Positions 10,228-18,519 of a stretch of 62,017 nt of DNA are shown one piece after another. Both the position numbers and the translations under genes were made by a program. This DNA comes from Nemertoderma westbladi. Taxonomy: Eukaryota; Xenacoelomorpha; Nemertodermatida; Nemertodermatidae. How positions within the stretch are numbered: position 1 is the stretch's first letter; each line of letters starts with the position of its first letter. The DNA lies in assembly GCA_032718475.1 (NCBI GenBank), contig JAUCBJ010007774.1:1-62017 (forward strand), written 5' to 3'. A model generated the notes under the pieces. The model had not been told where the DNA came from. It ran no database searches and saw only the letters and a program-made list of their open reading frames with translations.

Positions 10228-13200
10228 TTAAGAATGCTGTGCCGGCTTGTCAACAAAATTGCACCGCCACAACTCCCTATCACCCATGACATTTGCTAGA
10301 TCATCCGCATCTTTAAGGCCAGTGTCCTTTAAGATGCGTCTCAAGAAAGTCATGGGCTGTCCACCATGCTTATTCACTCCATGAGGCTGCCAAAGTACAA
10401 GATTATGCACTGGCTGGTCCTCACGGCGAAAGCAATGTCCTGCAAAGCGGAGGCGATTTTGTTCTAGTGTCAAGGTTGGGGGAACCAATGAGACACCTCC
10501 AATGTTATATAGTGTCTGGTTGGAGATGTGTGCATTGTACTTGACACAATGTACCCGGCGTAGCATTCTTGTGAATGTGCCATCCAGAGATTTGGTGTCC
10601 TCAGCAGTTAGAGCCCAGCATGGACTCCCGTAGAGGAGTACTGGAACTACTGCTGCTCTAAATAATCGGACCTTAAGTTTCCGATTAATTCTAGGTGACT
10701 TCCAAATCCTGGAAAGCCTATTCAAGGCTGCCCATGCCTTTCCCTTACGTATTCGAAGGTCCTCACCTGACTTCCGGATCCATGATCCCAGGTAACAGAA
10801 GTCGTCCACATGCTCAAGCATACCATCCTTTGAGCTTATGCTCATCCGATCAGAGACTTGCTGAGGACTTTCAAAGTTAACTGTCAGAATTTTGGTCTTT
10901 CTGGAGTTAATAAAAAGACCAACACTAGAAGCAGCATGTTCTAATGAGCTGAGGAGCCGCTGGGCTCCCTCTAATGATTCTGAGAGTACTCCTAAGTCAT
11001 CAGCAAAGTCTAGATCAGTTAGGTACTTGGCAGGATTTCCTCGACTTCTGGAGCCAGTAGGTGGAGTTATCATCACCCCATCATCATTATGATGATCTAA
11101 GGACATGCGTAGAACATAGTCAACCACAATAATGAACAAGAATGGTGCAAGTGTGTCTCCTTGGAGGACGCCCCATAACACTTCAAATGGTTCTGTGTCA
11201 CCGTCAACAGTAGACACAAATGTTGTCGAACCATCGTATACTGATCTGATTGCTGCAATAATTTCATCAGGAATCCCATATAATGAAAGTATGCTGAACA
11301 TACGTGAGCGAGAGACTGAATCAAAGGCCTTGAAGAAGTCAACAAAGATAACAGCCAGATGCCTGTCTTTCTTTTTTGATAACTCTTCAATTATCCTTCT
11401 AAGTGCCAAAATGGGCTCCATGGTCCCACGACCTTTACGGAACCCATTCTGATTTCCACGTAGCAGTCTCTCAATGGGATCCCTGATGCGATTTAATAGA
11501 ATTCTATTGTATAGTTTTGCAGCAATCGAGATCAATGAGATTCCCCGAAAAGAACCATAGAGTTTTAGGTTGCCCTTCTTGGGAACTGGCACCAACTTAT
11601 TTGTTTTCATTTCTTGTGGGACTCTTGTTGTACGGTACATGTCTACTATGATGGGATAGATGAGCTTTAAACACTCAGGTATTTTAAAGACCTCAGGGGG
11701 AACACCATCTACTCCACTGGCACGATTGGTCTTAATGCTCTTTGCTGCAGCCTTCACTTCTGCAAAGGAGATATCGCCAATGGGAATATCTGGGAGTACA
11801 GATTCAGACACTTTTACTTCTATAAAGTTATCAGGCAATACCCTGTCATTATTGAGGAGCTTTTCAAAGTGGGCTTTCCAACCATTGAGGCGATCGGCTG
11901 GTGATTCAGCCTTAACCTTGATGGTTGGTTGGCTTTTCCGCCCAGTAAGCAGATTGATCGATTTCCATGCCTGGGATGATTGCCTGCTGTCGTCAGCATC
12001 ATTGATGGCATCAACCTGTTGGATTATTAGCTCCTGTAGATTAACAGAGTACTGCCTGTTCAGGGACCTAGATGCAGCTTTAACTGCATTCTTGGCCGCT
12101 GTAGTCTGTTTGAGTCGGGACTCTTTCTGCGCCTTATGAAGGTCATTTCGGCACTTCTGAATTTTGTTGTCAGTCCAGGGGGCCCTTTTCCTGTTTCGAG
12201 GGTATACAGGAACTGTTTCTGCAGCTGCTAACTTAACTGCTTCTGTAAAGGCAGTATAGCCCTCACAGTGATCTGCCGCCTCAGAGGCAAGAGCCTCATA
12301 CCTGTTGCTCAGCTGTAGTGTGAAACTGGATCTCACACTTGCCTGTTGCAACAGAGAGGACCAGTCATGTCGTGGCAAGGCAGATTTCGTTGTTCTGCTA
12401 GCACGCAGACTAAGTCTTACCTTGGCCACAATAAGGCGGTGATCACTGGAGAAGGGTCGAAGTGTAAATGCATTACAGTTTTGTATAGAGCTCCTGTATT
12501 TCCTACGAAACAGAATATGGTCTATCTGGGACTTGTGACCACTGGGTCCACTATGAGTCCATAGCTTTCCAGTTCGCTTCTTGAACTGGGTTCCAGCCGA
12601 AAACAATCCATTTCCCGAGATAAAATCCTGAAGATGGACAGAATTTCGGTTAACACTATTGCTATAGACCCAGGGCGATGTAGGTGATTGATGCAGACTT
12701 GCATTAAAGTCTCCCAGGAATGTTAAGAATGCATGCTGATCCACTCCATCAGTTGCTGCTTGTAGATTGTGGTAGAAATTTTCCACCTCCTCTACAGGGG
12801 CAACACTAGTTGGAGAGTAGCACACAATCAGAACCACCTTAGGAAACTTCTTAGCCAGTCTTCCAGAACATGAGAAGTGGCAACGGATGATGCGGTTAGA
12901 GATTTGGTCTATTTTATCCAATGCTGCATGTGCAGTTGGATTCATCAATAGACCAATTCCACCATTGCCACTATCATCTGCTGACGCGAGGGCGAGTCGC
13001 CAACCACCCCCCATGTCCTTAATCAGAACCTCATCAGTCTGTCCAGTCTGCATTCGGTGCTCTTGAACACCCACTGCGCTAAGAGAAAGCTTATCTGCCA
13101 AGGCAGTCAGCTCACCTTGTCGCATTGGGGACCCGAGTGTTAGGGTGTTTACTGAGGCTAGTCTAGTGACTTGCCTCAGATTCACCAATGGCTTTGTTGG

Positions 13201-13545
13201 TCGGGGTGGAACATGAGAGTAGCCTCCAACTCCAGAATCCCTCTCCCCATCACAATCTGGCCTCCCTGGTGACCCAGGGTTTGGGCCAGAAAGGTCATCA
13301 GGAAAGGGACTCAAAGAATTGTTGGCTGCTCTCTCTCCAGTAGGGGGTGAGACAGGCAGCCGGTCAGGAGTTAACTGACGCCTGTGAGGCCGATTGTGTC
13401 CGGTAATTCCACTGGCCTCTAGTGGCCGGACCTCCGCATTGCTAATGTAATCCATAGTGGGGGTTGGGGGGTGCTTTTTTGCCGAGTCAGCTCTCGGGGC
13501 AAATACCACACCCTGGTTTGCCATTCCACAGGGTGGGTGTCGCAA
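10228..13545 (-). CDS. family 1 LINE ORF2: APE endonuclease and reverse transcriptase
   Basis: Continuous 1105-codon frame. Residues 1-120 are Pro/Ser/Arg-rich with no recognised domain. An exonuclease-endonuclease-phosphatase (APE) domain follows at about 125-385, with VGVQEHRM (catalytic Glu), GDFNA (Asp278, Asn280), QIDHILF and SSDHRL all intact. The RT spans about 590-870: a KKGNLKLYGSFRGISL box, QNGFRKGRGT, FVDFFKAFDSVS, LQGDTLAPFLF, and FADD at 847-850. The C-terminal part has YLGSWI and FAGHCFRREDQP. The protein nicks target DNA and primes cDNA from it (target-primed reverse transcription). No ORF1 is visible. The upstream methionine at 13545 is the longest start; internal ATGs (residues 8 and 31) are equally possible. 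It looks intact and possibly active. Confidence 0.9.
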   Translation of the reverse strand: MRHPPCGMANQGVVFAPRADSAKKHPPTPTMDYISNAEVRPLEASGITGHNRPHRRQLTPDRLPVSPPTGERAANNSLSPFPDDLSGPNPGSPGRPDCDGERDSGVGGYSHVPPRPTKPLVNLRQVTRLASVNTLTLGSPMRQGELTALADKLSLSAVGVQEHRMQTGQTDEVLIKDMGGGWRLALASADDSGNGGIGLLMNPTAHAALDKIDQISNRIIRCHFSCSGRLAKKFPKVVLIVCYSPTSVAPVEEVENFYHNLQAATDGVDQHAFLTFLGDFNASLHQSPTSPWVYSNSVNRNSVHLQDFISGNGLFSAGTQFKKRTGKLWTHSGPSGHKSQIDHILFRRKYRSSIQNCNAFTLRPFSSDHRLIVAKVRLSLRASRTTKSALPRHDWSSLLQQASVRSSFTLQLSNRYEALASEAADHCEGYTAFTEAVKLAAAETVPVYPRNRKRAPWTDNKIQKCRNDLHKAQKESRLKQTTAAKNAVKAASRSLNRQYSVNLQELIIQQVDAINDADDSRQSSQAWKSINLLTGRKSQPTIKVKAESPADRLNGWKAHFEKLLNNDRVLPDNFIEVKVSESVLPDIPIGDISFAEVKAAAKSIKTNRASGVDGVPPEVFKIPECLKLIYPIIVDMYRTTRVPQEMKTNKLVPVPKKGNLKLYGSFRGISLISIAAKLYNRILLNRIRDPIERLLRGNQNGFRKGRGTMEPILALRRIIEELSKKKDRHLAVIFVDFFKAFDSVSRSRMFSILSLYGIPDEIIAAIRSVYDGSTTFVSTVDGDTEPFEVLWGVLQGDTLAPFLFIIVVDYVLRMSLDHHNDDGVMITPPTGSRSRGNPAKYLTDLDFADDLGVLSESLEGAQRLLSSLEHAASSVGLFINSRKTKILTVNFESPQQVSDRMSISSKDGMLEHVDDFCYLGSWIRKSGEDLRIRKGKAWAALNRLSRIWKSPRINRKLKVRLFRAAVVPVLLYGSPCWALTAEDTKSLDGTFTRMLRRVHCVKYNAHISNQTLYNIGGVSLVPPTLTLEQNRLRFAGHCFRREDQPVHNLVLWQPHGVNKHGGQPMTFLRRILKDTGLKDADDLANVMGDRELWRCNFVDKPAQHS

Positions 13546-13944
13546 TGGAGTCAGATATGAGGCCCATCACCCATATCTACTCTGGCGTACATGACCCACC
13601 ATTGGCTGTTGCAGCTCATCTGCTGGGTCATGCCCTGTACCCTTGCTGCCAGGTGCAGGTCGCAGTGAAGTGCCCTCAGAGTGGACATGAGAACACTCTA
13701 CTCCTAACCAGCCATTGGTAGATCACCATCTGCCTGGTCAGGCCATATACCCCTGCAGCCAAGTATATGGGTCCTTAATCCAGGACCAAGGGCATCCTTA
13801 TCCCAGAACGAAGGGGGTCCTAGTTACAGGACCAGATTTGCCCTAGTAAGAGGGTCTATGCAGCTACAGGTGGCACCTCCTTTATGCTGCATGGAGGTGG
13901 CAAGTTTTCTTGATCAATGACCTAGAATACCTGACCTGACCTGA
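13546..13944 (-). other. 5' untranslated region of the family 1 LINE
   Basis: Non-coding on the element's strand, with repeated short words GGTCCT/GACCAGG and a CAGGT triple at the very 5' end. Presumed to contain the internal promoter of the element; no specific motif is identified. Confidence 0.55.
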
Positions 13945-14323
13945 CTCGAATACAATCGACTATACTAGTTGGAATCGTAAACGTCTCGGGCGAAGTAGTT
14001 AGATTGAACGTTATTTTGTTGTCCCTTTTTAAAAGTTTGAAACTGTGGTTGGAGGAATGAAGTTTATTATCGTCGAGGGTTTGATATTGTCCATCGTGAT
14101 GTTCGTAGCAGGCATGGAAAATAAAGTGTGCGTAGTTTGCCGGAATTGGGATGGGTTGGTTTAAGGTTGTATTTATCGTTAATGGGAAGAGTTTGTTTGC
14201 CGAATCGAAATATAGACCAAACGAGTTGTCTTGTAGCATAAACTGATTTTCGTTGCAAACCAGATCGTTGCTTGAATAGCTGATTTCTGAATGTGCCATC
14301 GTGATTGTATACCGGTAACTCAT
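13945..14323 (-). pseudogene. right convergent gene, 5' part (N-terminal coding segment)
   Basis: Start of the unrecognised minus-strand gene. Two candidate ATGs lie within ten codons (MSYRYTITMAHSEIS); the second or first could be used. About 126 codons precede the LINE insertion. The translation is rich in Asn, Ser, Phe and Tyr, with alternating hydrophobic residues suggesting beta strands, and has no recognised catalytic motif. It is transcribed toward the left gene at 7411 from a promoter of matching design 80-210 bases upstream. Broken by the LINE and, further on, by a TGA; not expected to make the full product today. Confidence 0.55.
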
Positions 14324-14394
14324 TTAGGAAATTAAAATAAATAAATACTTTTACGAAAATAATTAAAACTTTTCAGGAAAACAAAGAGACAATA

Positions 14395-14530
14395 ATTGGG
14401 AATGTGGTGAACGGGGGCTATTATAGAGGGGGCTAGAATGGGTTAGCCAATCAGGGAACAGGAGGGAGAAAAGACTGTATAATTAAACCAATCAGAGAGC
14501 AGCTTTGATGACGTCACATCAGGCGAGATA
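14395..14530 (-). promoter_or_regulatory. CCAAT/TATA/CRE promoter of the right convergent gene
   Basis: Read on the minus strand: a perfect CRE/ATF palindrome TGACGTCA (14509-14516), two ATTGG boxes (from CCAAT at 14488 and 14447), CCATTCTAGCC, then CCTCTATAATAG (TATA-like, 14419-14425) and GCCCCCGTTCA. The order and much of the sequence match the left promoter at 7096-7300. The start codon lies about 95 bases downstream of the TATA box. Confidence 0.65.
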
Positions 14531-14671
14531 ATGATTGCCCAATGTTATTCAGTGGTAGCCAGAGTTGCGCTATTGAATAATGAAGACAAAGGGGCCGCGA
14601 GAGGAAAGATTATAAAGTTAACGATAAGGGATCTATAAACCATAGAGCTAAATATAGACATTATGTCATAG
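14531..14671. other. spacer, no gene
   Basis: Between the right promoter and inverted repeat A. The sequence includes GCCCAATG and AT-rich words; nothing recognisable. Confidence 0.4.
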
Positions 14672-14895
14672 TGATCTCATTGGTAATATAAAAACTAATT
14701 AATCTAAAAATAGAAATCAATGTATAAAGTAAAAGTAATACAATTAATTAATTTAAAAGAAAGTTCAAATGAATAATTAATTTAGAATTAAATACGAATA
14801 AATAAAGTAAAATAAAATACAAATAATTAATTAAAATTAATTATTTTTATATTTATTTATTTATATTTATATTTATTTTTATTTAAATATTTTCT
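14672..14895 (-). repeat. repeat A, inverted copy
   Basis: Reverse complement of 2338-2556, recognised by ATCTAAAAATAGAAATCAAT and the TTAATTAA-rich body. Its partner repeat B is found at 26605-26865, on the other side of the NeSL/Utopia-like element. That element therefore appears to have been inserted into an A/B unit. Confidence 0.75.
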
Positions 14896-15230
14896 TGCTA
14901 TATCATAGAGTTTTTCTTAATGCCATTAATTAGTTGTTTTAGTTTCTCAGGAAGTTTATTTAATTTCAAACCTTCCGTATATATCTTGTTGTGCTCACAT
15001 TTTGTATACCTTATCTAAAGTATATTTTGTTGTTTGTTTAAGTTATACTATTGCGATTGCTTTAAATTTTACGTATTGCTGTGTAAGTAAATACATGTTC
15101 TTTAACTGCTATAGATGTTGTATAGTTCTTCGTGTGTGTGTCCTTCTTTTCAATGCTCCTTTTTATTCCCTATATTATTACTGTGTATACATTTGTTGTG
15201 TGCCTAATTTGCACTCCCTAACTCCCTAGA

Positions 15231-16226
15231 ATCCCCACCGAGATAAATTCCACCATTGACTTATCCGAGAGCATATTGCTTAATGATCCCCCTAATAGTT
15301 CTGAAGACATGTACATGTTGGCTGGGATACCCATTTCTTATTCTCGTGATATTAACTCCCTAGTCGACCCTGAAGGCCTGCTTACTGATAACATAATATC
15401 TGCTATCATTAAGTATTTCTGTGACCAGTACTCAGGAAATGCTGAAACTTTTAGTTCCCATTTCCACAACATTTTTCAGAGTAGAGGCGCGCACAGAGGC
15501 GCGCACATTGTACAACGTCAAAAAGATAATAGTATACTTACAAACGATTACATATTTTTTCCAGTAAATATTAGAGGGTATCATTGGGCTGTTGCAGTCC
15601 TCTGTCCTAAAGCCTCTACAATTTACTACTATGACTCTAAAGCCTGGCCTAACCCCTCACTGATAAATAATGTTAAATTATGGGCAACCTCAGTCGCGAC
15701 TAGATTCAATGAGACTATCCCATCCTTTAAGGTTCACCAGTTACAAAATAAAATTCAGTACAATGGCTTTCAGTGCGGGGTCTATGTATGCCGGTTTGTC
15801 AAGATGTTTCTGGATGGAGACTCTTTACCTTTAGTTTGCATAAATGACTCTTCTATGGCCTCCTACCGGCTAACCCTCTGCGATTTGGTCAAGCATAATG
15901 CCATACTAACTACAAGGCCTGCAGATACATTAGTAATAGAACCAGTGACTAATCCTGGTACATCCAATTCAAAGTCTCTATTTCAGCAACAAAACATCCC
16001 AGATCCATCTCCTGAGACCCAATCCGAACATTCTCCTACTAACACTTCTCAGACTTATCCTATCCCTAACAAAGAAGGTCTGGTCGCTGTCAAACCTTCA
16101 AAAACCTACACCTCTCACACAAGCTCTAGCTCACAGCAACAGTCATCGCGTAAGGACTGCCCTTCTTGTTGGAAAAGCTGCTTAGTAAACTCAAACGGTC
16201 TTCTACGAAGACATAAATCTCAAGGA
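15231..16226 (+). pseudogene. Ulp1-like cysteine protease and zinc finger, N-terminal part of NeSL/Utopia-like ORF
   Basis: The frame opens after TAG at 15228-15230 with no early ATG; the first in-frame ATG is at about 15309. Counting residues from codon 15276, the C48 (Ulp1/SENP) triad is visible: His103 in GYHWAVAV, Asp120 in YYYDSK, Gln161, and Cys167 in NGFQCGVYVC, with the usual Gln-x5-Cys spacing. A Ser/Pro/Thr-rich linker follows, then a Cys/His cluster (DCPSCWKSCLV...LLRRH, about 293-313) resembling a C2H2 finger. The frame is cut by the LINE whose target duplication AAGGA lies at 16222-16226 and 20990-20994. It resumes in the same frame beyond that LINE. Protease families of this type cleave ubiquitin-like modifiers; in NeSL elements the role is unknown. 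Confidence 0.8.
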
Positions 16227-16246
16227 TAGATAGATAGATAGATAGA
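16223..16246 (-). repeat. tetranucleotide 3' tail of family 4 LINE
   Basis: GATAGATAGATAGATAGAT on the plus strand, that is an (ATCT)n tail after AATAAA on the element strand. Microsatellite tails of this kind are usual for CR1/L2-like elements. Confidence 0.7.
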
Positions 16247-16378
16247 TTTATTTATACATTATGTAAAAACAATAACAAATACACCAAACAATGTACCGGT
16301 ATAAAGGTATTGTCCAACATAACATATAGGATTACCCCTAAAGCTTTGCAGCTTATTTCCAAGGGGGTCCTTTATGTT

Positions 16379-16403
16379 TAGTTTAGTTTAGTTTAGTTTA
16401 GTT
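16379..16403 (-). repeat. (TAAAC)n tail of family 3 LINE
   Basis: Five tandem GTTTA units on the plus strand mark the presumed 3' end of the nested family 3 LINE. Confidence 0.65.
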
Positions 16404-16978
16404 TAATTACGCCAGTATCAATAAATTATGTCTCACAAGTCAAACATACAAACACAAATGACAGAAATAAAGATAATCCATAATTAGGACAAATTTACAG
16501 TAAAATTAAATTTCAATATGAAGTTAATTTACGTACGTACTGTAATGTAATATATACACGTTCTGTTATACAGTCTGCATTGCACCAAGAAAAGTACTTA
16601 TACATATTCAGATATTATGAACAATTGGTTTTTCGCAATGGCTGGCAAGTTACGCAGTTGCGTTTTAGGGCGGGAATAAAATATAAATAAAAAATAGATT
16701 AATTAATTAAAGATACAATTCGATAAAATATAAATAAAAACAAATAGATTAATTAATTAAAGATAAAATTCGATAATAAAAAATAAATATTAAGTCAAGA
16801 CAAGAAATATATTCCTCGAACCAGCCACATATGTAATGTAATCATTAGATTTACAGTATATTTCTAAATTCATTGCAATATTCGAAGATTCTGCCAAGTT
16901 ACGCAATTGCATTTAAAAGCCGGGAAAACAAAATTAAAAGAAAAACTTATGTAATAATGCTTTAATTATATTTATAAG

Positions 16979-17006
16979 TCCGAGTTCGCTCGACCTAGTA
17001 GTAGTA
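16979..17006 (+). mobile_element. 28-bp 3'-end stub of the family 2 LINE
   Basis: GTCCGAGTTCGCTCGACC followed by TAGTAGTAGTA matches the last coding bases and tail of the family 2 LINE (4484-4512) at all but one position. It sits in the opposite orientation to the surrounding family 3 LINE. Best explained as an extreme 5'-truncated insertion. Confidence 0.7.
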
Positions 17007-17148
17007 TAAAAATCATAGATGTATAAAAATTGCAGGTGTGGAAATAAAATATATGAATAAAATTCGAGAAAAATTAAGATATACTATAGGTGGGCCTATG
17101 TATGTATCAAGGGTTAAAAGTTTGATGGAAATAAAATGAAATAATTAC

Positions 17149-18330
17149 TTAAAAGAAGTATCTGTCAACTGAAAATAAAAGGCTGTTATCTTGACGTGCG
17201 GGAGAGTCGTCATAAATGTTCATAATAGTTGGCATGAAGCGATCGAGCCCTATTTTAAAAGCATTCACGGTGGTCGCGGTTACAACGTCGTTGGGTAACC
17301 GGTTCCAGACGTTTACCACTCGGTTTGCGAATGAGTTTTTGCAAACGAGCAAGTTCTTATTGAGGGCCTGTTTGTGTAGCTTTAGGTAGTTTCCTCTAGT
17401 ATTGTGGTGGTGAGTGTCGACAACAAGCGAAAATAGTTGTTTCCAATCAAAGGCCGCCTTGCCATGGGTTAGGTTCCACACTGTGATGAGGTCGCCACGG
17501 ATTCGTCTGTATATTAATGTTGGGAGTTTAAGCCTCTCCAGACGCTCTCGGTATGGGAGGTTTCTTAAGGATGGAACCAGTTTTGCAGCACGATGTTGGA
17601 TGCGTTCTATTTTATCTATATCGGAGCGGTGAAAAGGCGACCAGATTGGAGTGGCGTACTCAAGGATAGGACGTAAAATTGACTTGTATAGCACGATAAA
17701 CATTTGTGGCTCCATATATGTGAAGTTTCTCCTCATTACAGCCAGCACTCTTGAAGCAGAGGCGCAGATATTAGAACAGTGGGAGGAAAATAGTAATGTG
17801 TTTGAAAAAGTGACACCGAGGTCCTTGTATTGGGGGACAATTTCTAGTTTATTACCATCTAGGTAGTATTCGGGGGGGAAATCAATACTCTTACCAAATC
17901 TAACCACTTTGCACTTGTCCACATTAAAGGTAAGTTTCCATTCATTGGCCCAAGTACTCAATGCATTAAGGTCATTCTGTAAAATGGAAACATCTCTGCC
18001 AGAACTAATGTGTCTGTATAACTTTTGGTCGTCAACAAACAGGCTGCACAAGGATTCAATAACAGACGGAGCATCATTATCGAAGACTATGAACAGTAAG
18101 GTACCCAGCACTGTTCCTTGGGGAAGGCCACTTTCTAATGGTATGTATTTACTAGATTTACCATTAATAACAACACGTTGAGTTCTGTTACTAAGAAAGT
18201 TTTTTATCCACCGTAACAGTTTTCCTCGTACACCATATGCGTACAGTTTGTGTAATAGTAAACGAATGGAAACAGAGTCATATGCCCGTTTCAAGTCCAA
18301 ATATATGACATCACAGCCTTCTACATTAGG
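17149..18330 (-). pseudogene. family 3 LINE reverse transcriptase, truncated
   Basis: A 383-codon open frame beginning within the RT: a YLDLKRAYDSVS box, LPQGTVLGTLLFIVF, and the catalytic box as FVDD (YADD in most relatives), then a typical C-terminal region with ATPIWSP, QHRAAKLV and NVWNRLP. These are features of the Jockey/CR1-group RT and its thumb. The endonuclease and the first RT blocks are missing, so the copy is dead on arrival; the annotated Met at 18300 is not a native start, as homology extends upstream to about 18330. Confidence 0.85.
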
Positions 18331-18519
18331 TATGTTACTTGGTTACAAATACAATATTACACTACGCTAACCTAAAACCAATATAAAACGTAATTACACT
18401 ATGTACATGTACAACTTTACCGAGAGCGTGACAATGTCCGACTCAACGATAAAGATGTAATGTACAGAACAATTTATTATAAAACGTAATTACAGTATAA
18501 ATAGTAAATAATTAATAAA

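Larger units (their letters stand above)
10184..13944 (-). mobile_element. near-full-length family 1 LINE inserted in the right convergent gene
   Basis: The element is flanked by the direct repeat CTCGAATAC (10175-10183 and 13945-13953), a 9-bp target-site duplication. Its 3' end on the minus strand is a TAG-repeat tail (about 10184-10199) and its 5' end carries a CAGGT-type triple repeat. Between them lie a 400-base 5' region, one long ORF and a very short 3' UTR. Insertion split the coding frame of the unrecognised gene on either side, so it is younger than that gene's arrival. This is the best reference copy for family 1 in the window; other copies are at 378-2090, 26866-27043 and 46105-48099. 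Confidence 0.93.
16379..18340 (-). mobile_element. 5'-truncated LINE (family 3) nested in the 3' UTR of family 4
   Basis: Minus-strand LINE fragment: RT ORF at 17149-18300, a long AT-rich 3' UTR and a (TAAAC)n tail (plus strand GTTTA repeats, 16379-16403). Sequence on both sides belongs to the family 4 LINE in the same orientation. A short AACATA match at the two ends may be a target duplication. Within the 3' UTR, 16676-16780 holds a roughly 57-base tandem duplication, and a tiny family 2 fragment is inserted at 16979-17006. Confidence 0.65.

Noticed and set aside
7096-14530. Identification as an integrated densovirus or other named DNA virus
   Set aside because: Only the ambisense layout and inverted promoters are suggestive; no NS1/Rep, helicase, capsid or polymerase motif could be seen, so no virus family is claimed.
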